Of a stretch of 64,000 nt of DNA, positions 1 to 8,695 are shown in pieces. The stretch comes from Serratia nevei (GTDB lineage Bacteria > Pseudomonadota > Gammaproteobacteria > Enterobacterales > Enterobacteriaceae). Location of the stretch: positions 2,356,001 to 2,420,000 of the forward strand of contig NZ_CP149940.1 of the NCBI RefSeq assembly GCF_037948395.1, written 5' to 3'. The translations under genes and the position numbers were made by a program. Under the pieces are notes generated by a model. The model saw only the letters and a list, made by a program, of their open reading frames with translations, was not told the origin of the DNA and did no database searches. Each line of letters starts with the position of its first letter. Positions within the stretch are counted from its first letter, which is position 1.

Positions 1-44
1 AGTTCATTAAACTCAGTGCGCAAACCGCAGGAGCCGTATTCGCG

Positions 45-2138
45 ATGACTTCATTACCCAACAGTATCCGCCTGGCGATGGCGGCGGAAGGCGGCGCGGC
101 CGCCGGCGATGAATTCCTGTGGCTGGAAGAGCTGCAGGGTAAAAAAGCGCTGCAATGGGTGCAGCAGGAAAATCAGCGCACCGTGGCGCGTTTCGGCCAG
201 GGCGAAGACTTTCAGCGCATTGAACGCGAGGTGTTGGATATCCTCAATAAAGACACCCAAATCCCGTGGGTGAGCAAGCGCGGCGAGTACTATTACAACT
301 TCTGGCAGGATCAGGCCAACCCGCGCGGCCTGCTGCGGCGCACCACGCTGGACGAGTACCGCAAGGCCAAACCGGCCTGGGAGACGGTGCTGGATATCGA
401 TGCGTTGGGCAAGGCGGAAGGCAAGGATTGGGTCTATCAGGGCTCGCAACCGCTGGCGCCGGAATACCGCTATTGCCTGATGCAGCTGTCGCCGGACGGC
501 GGTGATGCCACCGAAATCCGCGAATTCGATCTGGTGGCCAAACGTTTCGTCAAGGACGGCTTCAACGTGCCGGTGGCGAAAAGCCGGGTCTCCTGGGTCG
601 ATCGGGACACGCTGTTCATCGCCACCGATTTCGGCCCCGGATCGATGACCCAGTCCGGTTACGCGCGCATCGCCAAACGCTGGCGGCGCGGCACGCCGCT
701 GAGCGCCGCCGAAACGCTGTACGAAGCGCAGCCCGAGGACATGGCGGTCTTCGCCTATCACGATCGCACGCCGGGCTTTGAGCGCGATTTCGTCGGCCGC
801 AGCCTGGATTTCTATCGCCGCGACTATTTCCTGCTGATGCAGGACGGCCGGCAGAAAAAAATCGATATCCCGGCCGACGCCGAGCTGGACACGCATCGGG
901 AATGGCTGCTGATCAAACCGAGCAGCGACTGGGAGGTGGGCGGCAAGCGTTATCCGTCCGGCGCGCTGCTGGCGGCCAACTTCGATGACTATCTGGCGGG
1001 CAAGCGCGAGCTGCAGCTGTTGTTTACCCCGACGGCGGAGCAGGCGCTGAGCGGCTACAGCGGCACCCGCGATCATCTGATCCTCAGCATCATGGATAAC
1101 GTGGTCAACCGTCTGGAAGTGCTGACGCCGCAGGGCGGCAGCTGGCAACGTCGCCCGCTGGGCAACCCCGGCGCCATCAGCACCCTTTCCGCCGGCGGCA
1201 TCGACGAAGAGAGCAACGCCTATTTCTTGACCGTCAGCGGGTTCCTGCAGCCGACCTCGCTGTACATGGGCAATCTCGACGGCGGTGAGGCGACGCTGCT
1301 GAAACAGGCGCCGCAGGATTTTGACGCGTCAGGCTACCAGGTGAGCCAGCATTTTGCGCGTTCCAAGGACGGCACCCGCGTGCCGTATTTCCAGATTGCC
1401 GCCAAAGATCTCAAACCGGACGGCAGCACACCGACGCTGTTGTATGGCTACGGCGGGTTTGAAGTGCCGCTGCTGCCGGGCTATCTCGGCGGCAAGGCGC
1501 CGGCCTGGTTGGAACGCGGTGGGGTGTACGTGGTGGCCAACATCCGCGGCGGCGGCGAATACGGCCCGGCCTGGCACCAGGCGGCGCTCAAGCAGAACCG
1601 CCATCGCGCCTACGAGGATTTCGCCGCCGTGGCCGAAGATCTCATCGCCCGCAAGGTGACCTCGGCGCCGCATCTGGGGGCACGCGGCGGCAGCAACGGC
1701 GGCCTGTTGGTGGGCAATATGCTGACGCTGTATCCGCAGCTGTTCGGCTGCATCGTCTGCGAAGTGCCGCTGCTGGACATGCAGCGTTATACCCAGCTTT
1801 CCGCCGGCGCGTCGTGGATCGCCGAATACGGTGACCCGAGCAAGCCGGAGGAGTGGGCCTACATCAAGACCTTCTCGCCGTACCACAATATTCAGGCGCA
1901 GACGGCCTATCCGCCGGTGCTGTTCTATACCGCGACCAGCGACGATCGGGTCAACCCGGCCCACGCCCGCAAAATGGCTGCGCGCATGCAGGCGATGGGG
2001 TATCAGCAGGCCTATTTCTATGAAAATACCGAAGGCGGGCACAGCGCCGCCGCCGACAAGCAACAGGCGGCGTTCCACAGCGCGCTGGTAAGCGAATTCA
2101 TGTGGGCCAACCTGAGCGGCAAACCCAAGTCAGCGTAA
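45..2138 (+). CDS. Prolyl oligopeptidase family serine peptidase (S9A)
   Basis: The 697-residue product looks like a prolyl-oligopeptidase-type enzyme that cleaves short peptides, usually after proline. The N-terminal two thirds match the seven-bladed propeller that gates access, and the last ~220 residues are the alpha/beta-hydrolase domain. The triad is visible as Ser550 in GGSNGG, Asp633 in SDDRVNP and His666 in EGGHS. There is no signal peptide, so it is probably cytoplasmic. The ATG at 45 follows an AGGAG at 28-32 at a rather long spacing, and the family-like sequence begins near residue 20, so a slightly later start is possible. It converges with dtpA across a shared terminator. E. coli has gstA beside dtpA instead. 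The exact substrate cannot be read from sequence. Confidence 0.9.
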   Translation: MTSLPNSIRLAMAAEGGAAAGDEFLWLEELQGKKALQWVQQENQRTVARFGQGEDFQRIEREVLDILNKDTQIPWVSKRGEYYYNFWQDQANPRGLLRRTTLDEYRKAKPAWETVLDIDALGKAEGKDWVYQGSQPLAPEYRYCLMQLSPDGGDATEIREFDLVAKRFVKDGFNVPVAKSRVSWVDRDTLFIATDFGPGSMTQSGYARIAKRWRRGTPLSAAETLYEAQPEDMAVFAYHDRTPGFERDFVGRSLDFYRRDYFLLMQDGRQKKIDIPADAELDTHREWLLIKPSSDWEVGGKRYPSGALLAANFDDYLAGKRELQLLFTPTAEQALSGYSGTRDHLILSIMDNVVNRLEVLTPQGGSWQRRPLGNPGAISTLSAGGIDEESNAYFLTVSGFLQPTSLYMGNLDGGEATLLKQAPQDFDASGYQVSQHFARSKDGTRVPYFQIAAKDLKPDGSTPTLLYGYGGFEVPLLPGYLGGKAPAWLERGGVYVVANIRGGGEYGPAWHQAALKQNRHRAYEDFAAVAEDLIARKVTSAPHLGARGGSNGGLLVGNMLTLYPQLFGCIVCEVPLLDMQRYTQLSAGASWIAEYGDPSKPEEWAYIKTFSPYHNIQAQTAYPPVLFYTATSDDRVNPAHARKMAARMQAMGYQQAYFYENTEGGHSAAADKQQAAFHSALVSEFMWANLSGKPKSA

Positions 2139-2160
2139 GCCTTTTTCTTGCAGGCATAAA

Positions 2161-2190
2161 AAAACACCGGGGCGTTAACCCCGGTGTTTT
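2161..2190. terminator. Bidirectional intrinsic terminator between the peptidase gene and dtpA
   Basis: A perfect 12-bp stem (AAAACACCGGGG paired with CCCCGGTGTTTT) encloses a 6-nt loop and is flanked by A and T runs on both sides, so it can end transcription from both converging genes. Confidence 0.9.
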
Positions 2191-2214
2191 TATTTACGCT
2201 CAATCTGCCGGCGA

Positions 2215-3729
2215 TCAGCGAGCCGCGGTGGCTTCCTGCGCTTTCTGATTGGCGTCTTCGGTGGTGTCCAGCGTCATGCGGTACAGCTTCGGCGCGGTCA
2301 ACATCATCAGGATAGCGATGACGGCGGTGACGATGCCGATCTGCATAAACACATGGCTGTAGATGGCCAGCGAAGCGTGCGCGTCGTTGATGTCGCTCGG
2401 GACGGCGGTCAGACCGGCAACCTTACCGGCGATCAGCGCGGCGGCGGCGGTGGTCAGGAACCAGGAGCCCATGATGAAGCCCATCAGACGCTGCGGCACC
2501 AGCTGTGCCACCATCGCCAGACCCAGGCCGGAAATCATCAGCTCGCCGATGCTCTGCAGCGCGTAGCTCAGGATCAGCCAGTTGACCGACACGATGCCCT
2601 GTTCGTTGGCGAAGCTGGCGCCCCATGGCAGCACCAGGAAGGCGCAGGAACACAGGATCATGCCGAAAGCGAACTTGTGCGGCATCGGCAGGCGATCGCC
2701 CATTTTGTTATACAGCGCGGCCAGAATCGGGCTGGCGAGCATGATCCAGAACGGGTTCAGCGCCTGATACTGCTCCGGCTCGAAGGCAACGCCGAAGATG
2801 CTGTGTTCCACGTTATGGATGGCGAAGAAGTTCAGCGAGGTTGGCATCTGGCTGTACAGCACGAAGAACACCACCGCTTCCAGCATCAGCAGGAAGGCGA
2901 CGATCATCTTGCGGCGTGCGGCGCCGTGCAGGGCGAAGGTTTCCTTGGCGAACACCAATACGATGCCGGCGGAAACCAGGGCCAGCGCCCAGCGCGCGAT
3001 CACCTGGTTGTGCAGCAGCCAGCTGGACACGGCGATCAGCGCCACGATGCCGACCAGCACCATCAGCAGTTTCGGCAGATGCAGCGGCTTGAAGTCAGGC
3101 TTGGAACCGTTTTCCTTCACCCACTTGTGGCACATCATAAAGTTGACCAGGGTGATCAGCATGCCGACCACGCTCAGGGAGAACGCCACGCTCCAGCCGT
3201 ATTTTGCCGCCAGCCACGGAGTCGCCAGCATGGAGAAGAAGGAACCGATGTTCACCGACATGTAGTACATGGTGAAGGCGCCGTCGATACGCGGATCGTC
3301 TTTCTCATAGCAGGTGGACAGCAGGGAGGATGGGTTGGCCTTGAACAGGCCGCTGCCCACGGCGATGGTCGCCATACCCATGTAGACCCAGAAGATGTCG
3401 TGGCCGGAGTAGGCCACCATGGCGTAACCGGCGGCCAGCACCAGCGCGCCGAGCACGATCACGCGTTTGGCGCCCAGCACCTTGTCGCCCAGCCAGCCGC
3501 CGATGGCGACGAAGCCGTATACCAAGGCGCTGAAGGAAGAGAACAGGGTGATGGAGTCGGCTTCGCTCATGCCGAGCATCTTGACCAGATAAACCGCCAT
3601 GATGCCCTGCAGGCCGTAATAGCCGAAACGCTCCCACAGTTCGATCGAGAAGATCAGATAGAACGCTTTCGGTTGTTTGAACGCGTTAAGGCTAACGCTC
3701 TCCGGGTGTTGGTTGTTTGCTGTTGACAC
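2215..3729 (-). CDS. dtpA: Dipeptide/tripeptide permease DtpA (POT family)
   Basis: This is a proton-coupled symporter importing di- and tripeptides across the inner membrane. The 504 residues are nearly collinear with E. coli DtpA (TppB). Visible POT signatures are the [10 protein letters not shown] segment around residues 31-40, the following G-G-W-L-G-D loop, and [12 protein letters not shown] in helix 5. About 14 hydrophobic segments are present. The start codon is GTG, six bases after an AGAGG ribosome-binding site. It lies immediately downstream of nth on the same strand, as in E. coli, but separated by about 600 bases. In E. coli the gene is under OmpR control; no clear OmpR site was recognised here. 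Confidence 0.96.
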   Translation of the reverse strand: MSTANNQHPESVSLNAFKQPKAFYLIFSIELWERFGYYGLQGIMAVYLVKMLGMSEADSITLFSSFSALVYGFVAIGGWLGDKVLGAKRVIVLGALVLAAGYAMVAYSGHDIFWVYMGMATIAVGSGLFKANPSSLLSTCYEKDDPRIDGAFTMYYMSVNIGSFFSMLATPWLAAKYGWSVAFSLSVVGMLITLVNFMMCHKWVKENGSKPDFKPLHLPKLLMVLVGIVALIAVSSWLLHNQVIARWALALVSAGIVLVFAKETFALHGAARRKMIVAFLLMLEAVVFFVLYSQMPTSLNFFAIHNVEHSIFGVAFEPEQYQALNPFWIMLASPILAALYNKMGDRLPMPHKFAFGMILCSCAFLVLPWGASFANEQGIVSVNWLILSYALQSIGELMISGLGLAMVAQLVPQRLMGFIMGSWFLTTAAAALIAGKVAGLTAVPSDINDAHASLAIYSHVFMQIGIVTAVIAILMMLTAPKLYRMTLDTTEDANQKAQEATAAR

Positions 3730-3751
3730 TGGTACCTCTGTTTTTTCACAG

Positions 3752-3770
3752 CCCGTCTTTGGAGGACGGG
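3752..3770 (-). other. dtpA: Hairpin in the dtpA leader
   Basis: CCCGTC and GACGGG form a 6-bp stem with a 7-nt loop, about 22 nt before the GTG start of dtpA. There is no T-run, so it is not an intrinsic terminator. It could affect mRNA stability or translation, but nothing shows that directly. Confidence 0.35.
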
Positions 3771-4303
3771 AAAGTACAAAAGTTGATGCGGAACGGCATC
3801 CTTTTGCGTTGTTATAGGATGGGGACGGCGGTTAATGTTCACTATCTTTGTCAACGTGGCAAGCAGTTTGTCATATTCGGTTACATTTAACGCCCACAGG
3901 ATTATGCTGCGATGTTGCAAATGTTATGCAGTATTAACTTTCGGGTTTTAATGGTTTGCCGATTTTTTGTTTTGATTAAAAGCTATACGGATTTTAAACA
4001 GGGATATATTCTGCTGAATTGCTATTTCTTAGCGCATCAGTGTATGTACGGTTATTAATCCGTTGGAATGTTGTGTATATGGCCCGTTTTGTAAAATTAT
4101 AGAAATTTAGGAAAACGGGACTGGCATTTGTGAACGCCTTGTGATCCCGAAAGCGTGACGTTCACCGCAATTTTCGACTAATTTTTCGCTTGAAAATAAT
4201 ACGGCACTGAGTTTTTCACTGAAAACCGCGATAACGCCGGGGTTACTGCTGCGCGATATCACATTTCCGATAAAAAAGAGGCGTTGGCGGGGGAAAGGAC
4301 GCG
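3771..4303. other. Long AT-rich intergenic region between nth and dtpA
   Basis: About 530 bases without a convincing gene. The middle part (3840-4110) is markedly AT-rich compared with its neighbours, which fits a regulatory or nucleoid-protein-bound region. The dtpA promoter must lie here unless dtpA depends on read-through from nth. A TTGACA hexamer is present on the minus strand near 3853, but no well-spaced -10 follows. A 74-codon open frame on the minus strand (4107-4331) has no recognisable product and is not called. Confidence 0.5.
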
Positions 4304-4329
4304 GTGGGGTACGGTTTGCCGCACCCCAC
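4304..4329 (-). terminator. Hairpin just after nth
   Basis: An 11-bp stem (GTGGGGTACGG with CCGCACCCCAC, one G-U pair) with a 4-nt loop starts 4 nt after the nth stop codon. The downstream T-run is missing, so it may be an RNA 3' end stabiliser or a weak terminator. Confidence 0.45.
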
Positions 4330-4333
4330 AAAC

Positions 4334-4975
4334 TCAGGATTCCGGATAAACCTTTTCTTTATACTCGCACAGGTCTTCGATAATGCAGGAGCCGCAGCGC
4401 GGTTTGCGCGCGATGCAGGTATAGCGGCCGTGCAGGATCAGCCAGTGGTGGCAATCGACCTTGAATTCGGCGGGCACCACCTTCAACAGCTTCTCTTCCA
4501 CCTGATCGACGTTCTTGCCCGGCGCGAAGTGGGTGCGATTGCACACCCGGAAGATATGGGTGTCGACGGCGATGGTGGCCCAGCCGAAGGCGGTGTTGAG
4601 CACCACGTTGGCGGTCTTGCGGCCGACGCCGGGCAACGCTTCCAGCGCGGCACGGTCTTCCGGCACTTCGCCGCCGTGCAGCTCCAGCAGCATGCGGCTG
4701 GTTTTGATCACGTTTTCGGCCTTGCTGTTGAACAGGCCGATGGTCTTGATGTACTCCTTGACGCCATCAACCCCCAGCGCCAGCATGGCGGCGGGGGTGT
4801 TGGCGACCGGATAAAGCTTGGCGGTCGCCTTGTTGACGCTCACGTCGGTGGCTTGCGCAGACAGCAGCACCGCAATCAGCAGTTCAAACGGCGTGGTATA
4901 CACCAGCTCGGTGGTCGGGTGCGGGTTGTTGTCGCGCAGCCGGGTCAGAATTTCCAGTCGCTTCTGCTTGTTCAT
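4334..4975 (-). CDS. nth: Endonuclease III (DNA glycosylase/AP lyase)
   Basis: Endonuclease III removes oxidised pyrimidines and nicks the abasic site during base excision repair. The 213 residues contain the helix-hairpin-helix segment LPGVGRKTA, whose Lys is the Schiff-base nucleophile, the catalytic Asp in VDTHIFR, and a C-terminal 4Fe-4S cluster with the diagnostic spacing C-X6-C-X2-C-X5-C. Its ATG overlaps the rsxE stop codon by one base (TGATG), so it is translationally coupled as the last gene of the rsx cluster, the same order as in E. coli. Confidence 0.97.
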   Translation of the reverse strand: MNKQKRLEILTRLRDNNPHPTTELVYTTPFELLIAVLLSAQATDVSVNKATAKLYPVANTPAAMLALGVDGVKEYIKTIGLFNSKAENVIKTSRMLLELHGGEVPEDRAALEALPGVGRKTANVVLNTAFGWATIAVDTHIFRVCNRTHFAPGKNVDQVEEKLLKVVPAEFKVDCHHWLILHGRYTCIARKPRCGSCIIEDLCEYKEKVYPES

Positions 4976-5673
4976 CAGGCCTTCTCAGCACGTCCTTGTT
5001 CCAGCAGCGGTTCCACCGCCACGGCGCGGGCTTTGCGCGCCTTCATTTTTTCGTCGATCAGATATTTGACCGCCAGCAGCAGCCCCAGGCCGATAAAGGC
5101 GCCCGGCGGCAGCATCGCCAGCAGGAAGGGGCTGTCGAAATGCACCACTTCGATGCGCAGCGACTTGGCCCAGCCGCCCAGCAACTGATCGGCGCCGTCG
5201 AACAGCGTGCCGTTGCCCAACAGTTCGCGCATTGAGCCCAGCGTCACCATCACGCCGGTAGCGCCGAGGCCGATGGCCATGCCGTCCAGCGCCGAGAGGC
5301 CGACCGGCTTCTTGGCGGCCACCGCTTCGGCGCGGCCCACCACGATGCAGTTGGTCACGATCAACGGAATAAAGATGCCGAGCGACTGATACAGGCCGAA
5401 GGCATAGGCGTTGATCAGCATCTGCACGATGCTCACCACGGCGGCGATGATCATCACGTAGATAGGAATGCGCACCTCGCTCGGCACCCAGCGGCGCACC
5501 GCGGAGATGGAGGCGTTGGTCAGCGTCAGCACCAGCGTGGTAGCCAGCCCCAGGCCGAGCGCATTGGTGACGGTGGAGGTCACCGCCAGCAGCGGACACA
5601 TGCCCAGCAGTTGTACCAGGGCGGAGTTGTTTTTCCACAGCCCCTGGACGATCAATTCTTTGGCTTCACTCAT
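4975..5673 (-). CDS. rsxE: Electron transport complex subunit RsxE
   Basis: RsxE is an inner-membrane subunit of the Rsx (Rnf-type) complex, which moves electrons across the membrane from reduced ferredoxin/NADH-type donors; in E. coli the complex helps keep SoxR reduced. The sequence aligns throughout with E. coli RsxE ([20 protein letters not shown] at the N-terminus) and carries about six hydrophobic segments. I chose the ATG at 5673 because it matches the E. coli N-terminus and gives an ATGA overlap with the rsxG stop; an ATG five codons earlier is in frame. The C-terminal tail after about residue 205 is charged and variable. Confidence 0.95.
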   Translation of the reverse strand: MSEAKELIVQGLWKNNSALVQLLGMCPLLAVTSTVTNALGLGLATTLVLTLTNASISAVRRWVPSEVRIPIYVMIIAAVVSIVQMLINAYAFGLYQSLGIFIPLIVTNCIVVGRAEAVAAKKPVGLSALDGMAIGLGATGVMVTLGSMRELLGNGTLFDGADQLLGGWAKSLRIEVVHFDSPFLLAMLPPGAFIGLGLLLAVKYLIDEKMKARKARAVAVEPLLEQGRAEKA

Positions 5674-6299
5674 TCGCTGGCTCCACACGCAGGTAAGCTT
5701 TCAAGTTTAGGCGGCAGCGTTTCCATATACAACGCCGTGCGGCGTACCGCATTGACCACCGCTCGCGGGGTGATGGTGGCGCCGGTGAACTGATCGAACA
5801 TGCCGCCGTCTTTCTTCACCGCCCAGCGCTTATCGTCCGGGCCTTCGATTTTCTTGCCGCTGAAGAAGGAAATCCAGTCGGAAATGCGCAGTTCGATTTT
5901 GTCCCCCAGCCCCGGGGTTTCGTGGTGCTCAATGACTCGGGTGCCGAGCACCGTGCCGTTGAAATCGGCGCCGACCAGCAGCTTGATGGCGCCGGAGTAG
6001 CCGTCCGGCGCGGTGGTTTCCAGCGCGGCGGCGGTCGGCTGCCCGTTTTTGCGCGCCAGGTACAAGCGGTGCGGCGCGCCGTCGCCCAGCGCCGGGTCGC
6101 TGACCAGGAAGCATTCGTTCTGCATGACGTTGTCGTAGTTTTCCGGCGGCACCACCTGATCGAGCAGCGCTTTTTGTTGCAGCGCCGCCTGATGGGCGAT
6201 GGTGGTTTTCGTCAGGGCGTAGACCACGGCGGTCAGGCCGGTGGTGACCGCCGCGAAAACCGCCAGCGTGGTGCCGTGCTTTCTCATGGAATTCAGCAT
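5670..6299 (-). CDS. rsxG: Electron transport complex subunit RsxG (FMN-bearing)
   Basis: RsxG is the membrane-anchored, periplasm-facing subunit that carries covalently bound FMN. The 209-residue protein has one N-terminal membrane segment (about residues 8-28) and the flavinylation motif TGAT at 172-175, in which Thr175 should receive FMN through a phosphoester bond (known for RnfG/NqrC). It starts 9 bases after the rsxD stop and overlaps rsxE by 4 bases, so it belongs to the same transcript. Its length is close to E. coli RsxG (206). Confidence 0.95.
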   Translation of the reverse strand: MLNSMRKHGTTLAVFAAVTTGLTAVVYALTKTTIAHQAALQQKALLDQVVPPENYDNVMQNECFLVSDPALGDGAPHRLYLARKNGQPTAAALETTAPDGYSGAIKLLVGADFNGTVLGTRVIEHHETPGLGDKIELRISDWISFFSGKKIEGPDDKRWAVKKDGGMFDQFTGATITPRAVVNAVRRTALYMETLPPKLESLPACGASE

Positions 6300-6308
6300 G
6301 GCGGCTCC

Positions 6309-7394
6309 TTAGCGATGGCCGTACACGCGCGGCTGCGTGTAGTGGTCGATTAACGGGACGGTGATGTTGGCGAGCAGCACGGCGAAGGCTACGCCGTCAG
6401 GGTAGCCGCCATAGACGCGGATCAGCCACACCAGCACGCCGATCAGCGCGCCGTAGATCAAACGGCCCTTCGGCGTAGTAGAGGCGCTGACCGGATCGGT
6501 GGCGATAAAGAACGCGCCCAGCATGCTGGCGCCGGAGAACAGGTGGATCAGCGGCGAAGCCTGATGCGCCGGATCGATCCACCAGGCCAGGCCGGAACAG
6601 AAGGCGATGGCGGCCAACATGCTGAAAGGGATCTGCCAATGGATCAGGCGGCGCGCCAGCATAAACAGGCCGCCGGCCAGGAAGCCGAGGTTGACCCACT
6701 GCCAGCCGATGCCGGCCAGGGCGCCGCCAAACAGCGGCTGCTGCAGCACCTGTTCCACGCTGTGGCCGCTGCGCAGGCCGGTTTTGAAGCCGTCGAGCGG
6801 CGTGGCCTGGCTGATGCCGTCCACGCCCATCTGCAGTTCGTGCAGCGTCGCGCCTTGCGAGGTATGGCCGCTGAAAATGGCCAGCAGCGTGTCGTGGAGC
6901 GAGAGTGCGGTGGCGCGCAGCTCATCCGGCGGCAGCCAGCTGGTCATCTGTACCGGGAAGGAGATCAGCAACACCACGTAACCGACCATTGCCGGGTTGA
7001 ACGGGTTCTGCCCGAGGCCGCCGTACAGCTGCTTGGCGATGACGATGGCGAAGAAAGTACCGATGACGATCATCCACCAGGGGGCCAGCGGCGGCAGGCT
7101 GATACCGAGCAGCAGCGCGGTGAGCAGGGCGGAGTTATCCGCCAGCCGGCTGCGCACCGGCAGCTTGCGCAGCTTGAGGATCGCGCCTTCCGCCGCCAGC
7201 GCGACGATCGCCGCCAGCGCCACCTGAATCAATACGCCGTAGCCGAAGAACCAAATCTGTGCCGCGATGCCGGGAATGCACGCCAACATGACCCACAGCA
7301 TGATGCGGCTGGTGCTTTGCTGGTTGTGGGTGAAAGGCGAGCTGGCGATGTGTAAGCCTTTGGCGGCTGTGGGTGATACCGGCCTGAACTTCAT
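6309..7394 (-). CDS. rsxD: Electron transport complex subunit RsxD (FMN-bearing)
   Basis: RsxD is the NqrB-like integral membrane subunit with covalent FMN. Starting at the ATG at 7394 gives 361 residues and an N-terminus (MKFRP...) that continues into the conserved [10 protein letters not shown] segment; 22 further upstream codons are open but not conserved. The flavin acceptor is Thr198 in ISQATPLD, which aligns with the known acceptor position 187 of the family. About ten hydrophobic segments are visible. Unusually, rsxC is not directly upstream: about 1.3 kb containing an opposite-strand AraC-type regulator separates them, so rsxDGE-nth probably needs its own promoter or long read-through. 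Confidence 0.95.
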   Translation of the reverse strand: MKFRPVSPTAAKGLHIASSPFTHNQQSTSRIMLWVMLACIPGIAAQIWFFGYGVLIQVALAAIVALAAEGAILKLRKLPVRSRLADNSALLTALLLGISLPPLAPWWMIVIGTFFAIVIAKQLYGGLGQNPFNPAMVGYVVLLISFPVQMTSWLPPDELRATALSLHDTLLAIFSGHTSQGATLHELQMGVDGISQATPLDGFKTGLRSGHSVEQVLQQPLFGGALAGIGWQWVNLGFLAGGLFMLARRLIHWQIPFSMLAAIAFCSGLAWWIDPAHQASPLIHLFSGASMLGAFFIATDPVSASTTPKGRLIYGALIGVLVWLIRVYGGYPDGVAFAVLLANITVPLIDHYTQPRVYGHR

Positions 7395-7475
7395 AGAGTA
7401 ACGATACCTTCTGCGCCGCGCCTGCGGCAGTTTCGATGCGCCGTTCTGAAGGCGCGGCAAAAATGATAGCCGAGC

Positions 7476-7481
7476 ATTCTA
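7476..7481 (-). promoter_or_regulatory. Possible -10 element of an internal promoter for rsxDGE-nth
   Basis: On the minus strand the hexamer TAGAAT lies 81 bases upstream of the rsxD start. It is the best -10-like match in this part of the gap. The expected -35 position is a poor match and there is no extended -10 TG. The call rests mainly on the need for a promoter here. Confidence 0.25.
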
Positions 7482-7681
7482 CCTGATTCGATGCGAGGGT
7501 AATACGCCTTAATAATAGGGGTATTCAGCTTTTCGCATTCGCGGCGATCGGGGCAATGCAATTTGATTTTTTTTTGGCCGGAAAATGGGCTAACGTGAGG
7601 AATTGTCAGTGGAACTTGTGCCGCTAGCGACCGCAAAAAACCGGGTAACCGTATGAATGAGATATGATTTTTCTCCAAGTT

Positions 7682-7710
7682 TTCGCACAAAATAACAACT
7701 TTCACATAAT
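7682..7710 (+). promoter_or_regulatory. Promoter of the Rob-like gene with an overlapping marbox-like site
   Basis: TTCGCA (7682-7687) and CATAAT (7705-7710) are spaced by 17 bases and make a reasonable sigma70 promoter. A GCAC-centred element at 7682-7700 matches the MarA/SoxS/Rob binding consensus at most fixed positions, with three mismatches, and overlaps the -35. That is the class II arrangement used by this activator family. It suggests that the adjacent regulator or a paralogue controls the gene. The rest of the 7395-7758 gap shows no gene. Confidence 0.5.
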
Positions 7711-7758
7711 CTGTGTAGGTTACTATCGCGACATTATTGAGTTAGTGAATCCATAATA

Positions 7759-8652
7759 ATGACAAATGAAGACATTTTTTTTATTGAAGAGCTAATTGAG
7801 TGGGTGGAGATACATCTGGAGAAACGGCCAAACCTGGATGAAGTTGCGCGTATTTCGGGCTATTCCAAGTGGCATCTGCAGCGTAAATTCAAGCGTATTA
7901 CCGGCATTCAACTCGCCACCTATATTCGTTCGCGCATCCTGACGCGCGCCGCGGTGGCGCTGCGCATCACCCGTCGCTCGATCATCGACATTTCTGATGA
8001 GCTGGGCTTCGACTCGCAGCAGACCTTTACCCGCATGTTCAAGCAGCGCTTCAACATCACCCCCAATCGCTACCGCGCGATGGAACACTGGGACGTGAAA
8101 AACCTGATGCCGCGCTTTAACTTCGAAGCCAGCTACGGTGCCGGTTATTATCCGGAGGTGAAGCGGCTGACGCTGCCCGAGATGCAACTGGTCGGCTTCA
8201 CGCGCCGGCTGGATTTCGCCTCCGAGCAGGAGCTGGAGTACTCTTCCTGCATGGCGATGAAGGACGAGATTTTCAACGACTTCTTCAAGGGGTTGCACGT
8301 CGACTGCCGGCGGATTTACAGCATCTATTCCCCCCATGCCGGGGAAGGCGACGAGCTGTCATCCACGCTGGTGATGGCGGTCGATCCTGAACACAAAAAG
8401 GATATTCTTTCCAACCATCAGATAGACACCTTCCATCTGCCGAGCCGCGAGTTTATCTCCATCAACCATAAGGGCACGGCGAAAGAGTGTCTGCAGTTTT
8501 TCGGTTACCTGATATCGCATGTAATGCCAGGGCTGAAGGATGAGGTGCGCGGCAGTATGGAAATGGAGATCATTCAGACCAAAGAGTGGAATCCGGAATC
8601 TAAACTGCGTCAGATTGAGGTGGATTACACCTACCTGATCTCTATCGATTAA
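7759..8652 (+). CDS. Rob/MarA-like AraC-family regulator with a GyrI-like ligand domain, nested in the rsx cluster
   Basis: The 297-residue protein has two AraC-type helix-turn-helix motifs at its N-terminus (about residues 8-107). The stretches GYSKWHLQRKFK and FDSQQTFTRMFK are typical of MarA, SoxS and Rob. The remaining ~180 residues resemble the GyrI-like small-molecule-binding domain found in Rob. The overall plan and length match E. coli Rob (289), but divergence suggests a paralogue, not rob itself. It lies head-to-tail opposite to the rsx genes, between rsxC and rsxD. The ATG at 7759 has no strong ribosome-binding site. By analogy it would bind marbox sites and activate stress and efflux genes when a ligand binds; targets and ligand are unknown. 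Confidence 0.88.
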   Translation: MTNEDIFFIEELIEWVEIHLEKRPNLDEVARISGYSKWHLQRKFKRITGIQLATYIRSRILTRAAVALRITRRSIIDISDELGFDSQQTFTRMFKQRFNITPNRYRAMEHWDVKNLMPRFNFEASYGAGYYPEVKRLTLPEMQLVGFTRRLDFASEQELEYSSCMAMKDEIFNDFFKGLHVDCRRIYSIYSPHAGEGDELSSTLVMAVDPEHKKDILSNHQIDTFHLPSREFISINHKGTAKECLQFFGYLISHVMPGLKDEVRGSMEMEIIQTKEWNPESKLRQIEVDYTYLISID

Positions 8653-8653
8653 A

Positions 8654-8695
8654 CGGCGCCCGGCGTAGGCCCGGCGCCGCTATCGATCATTTTTC
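8654..8695 (+). terminator. Terminator of the Rob-like gene
   Basis: CGGCGCC (8654-8660) pairs with GGCGCCG (8673-8679), followed by a T-rich stretch at 8690-8694. The T stretch falls in the end of the converging rsxC. The stem can also form in rsxC mRNA and could reduce read-through toward rsxD. Confidence 0.55.

Noticed and set aside
6520..6545. SGAS sequence in RsxD taken as an FMN acceptor with Ser replacing Thr
   Set aside because: The true acceptor aligns at Thr198 in ISQATPLD; the SGAS motif lies about 90 residues further on.
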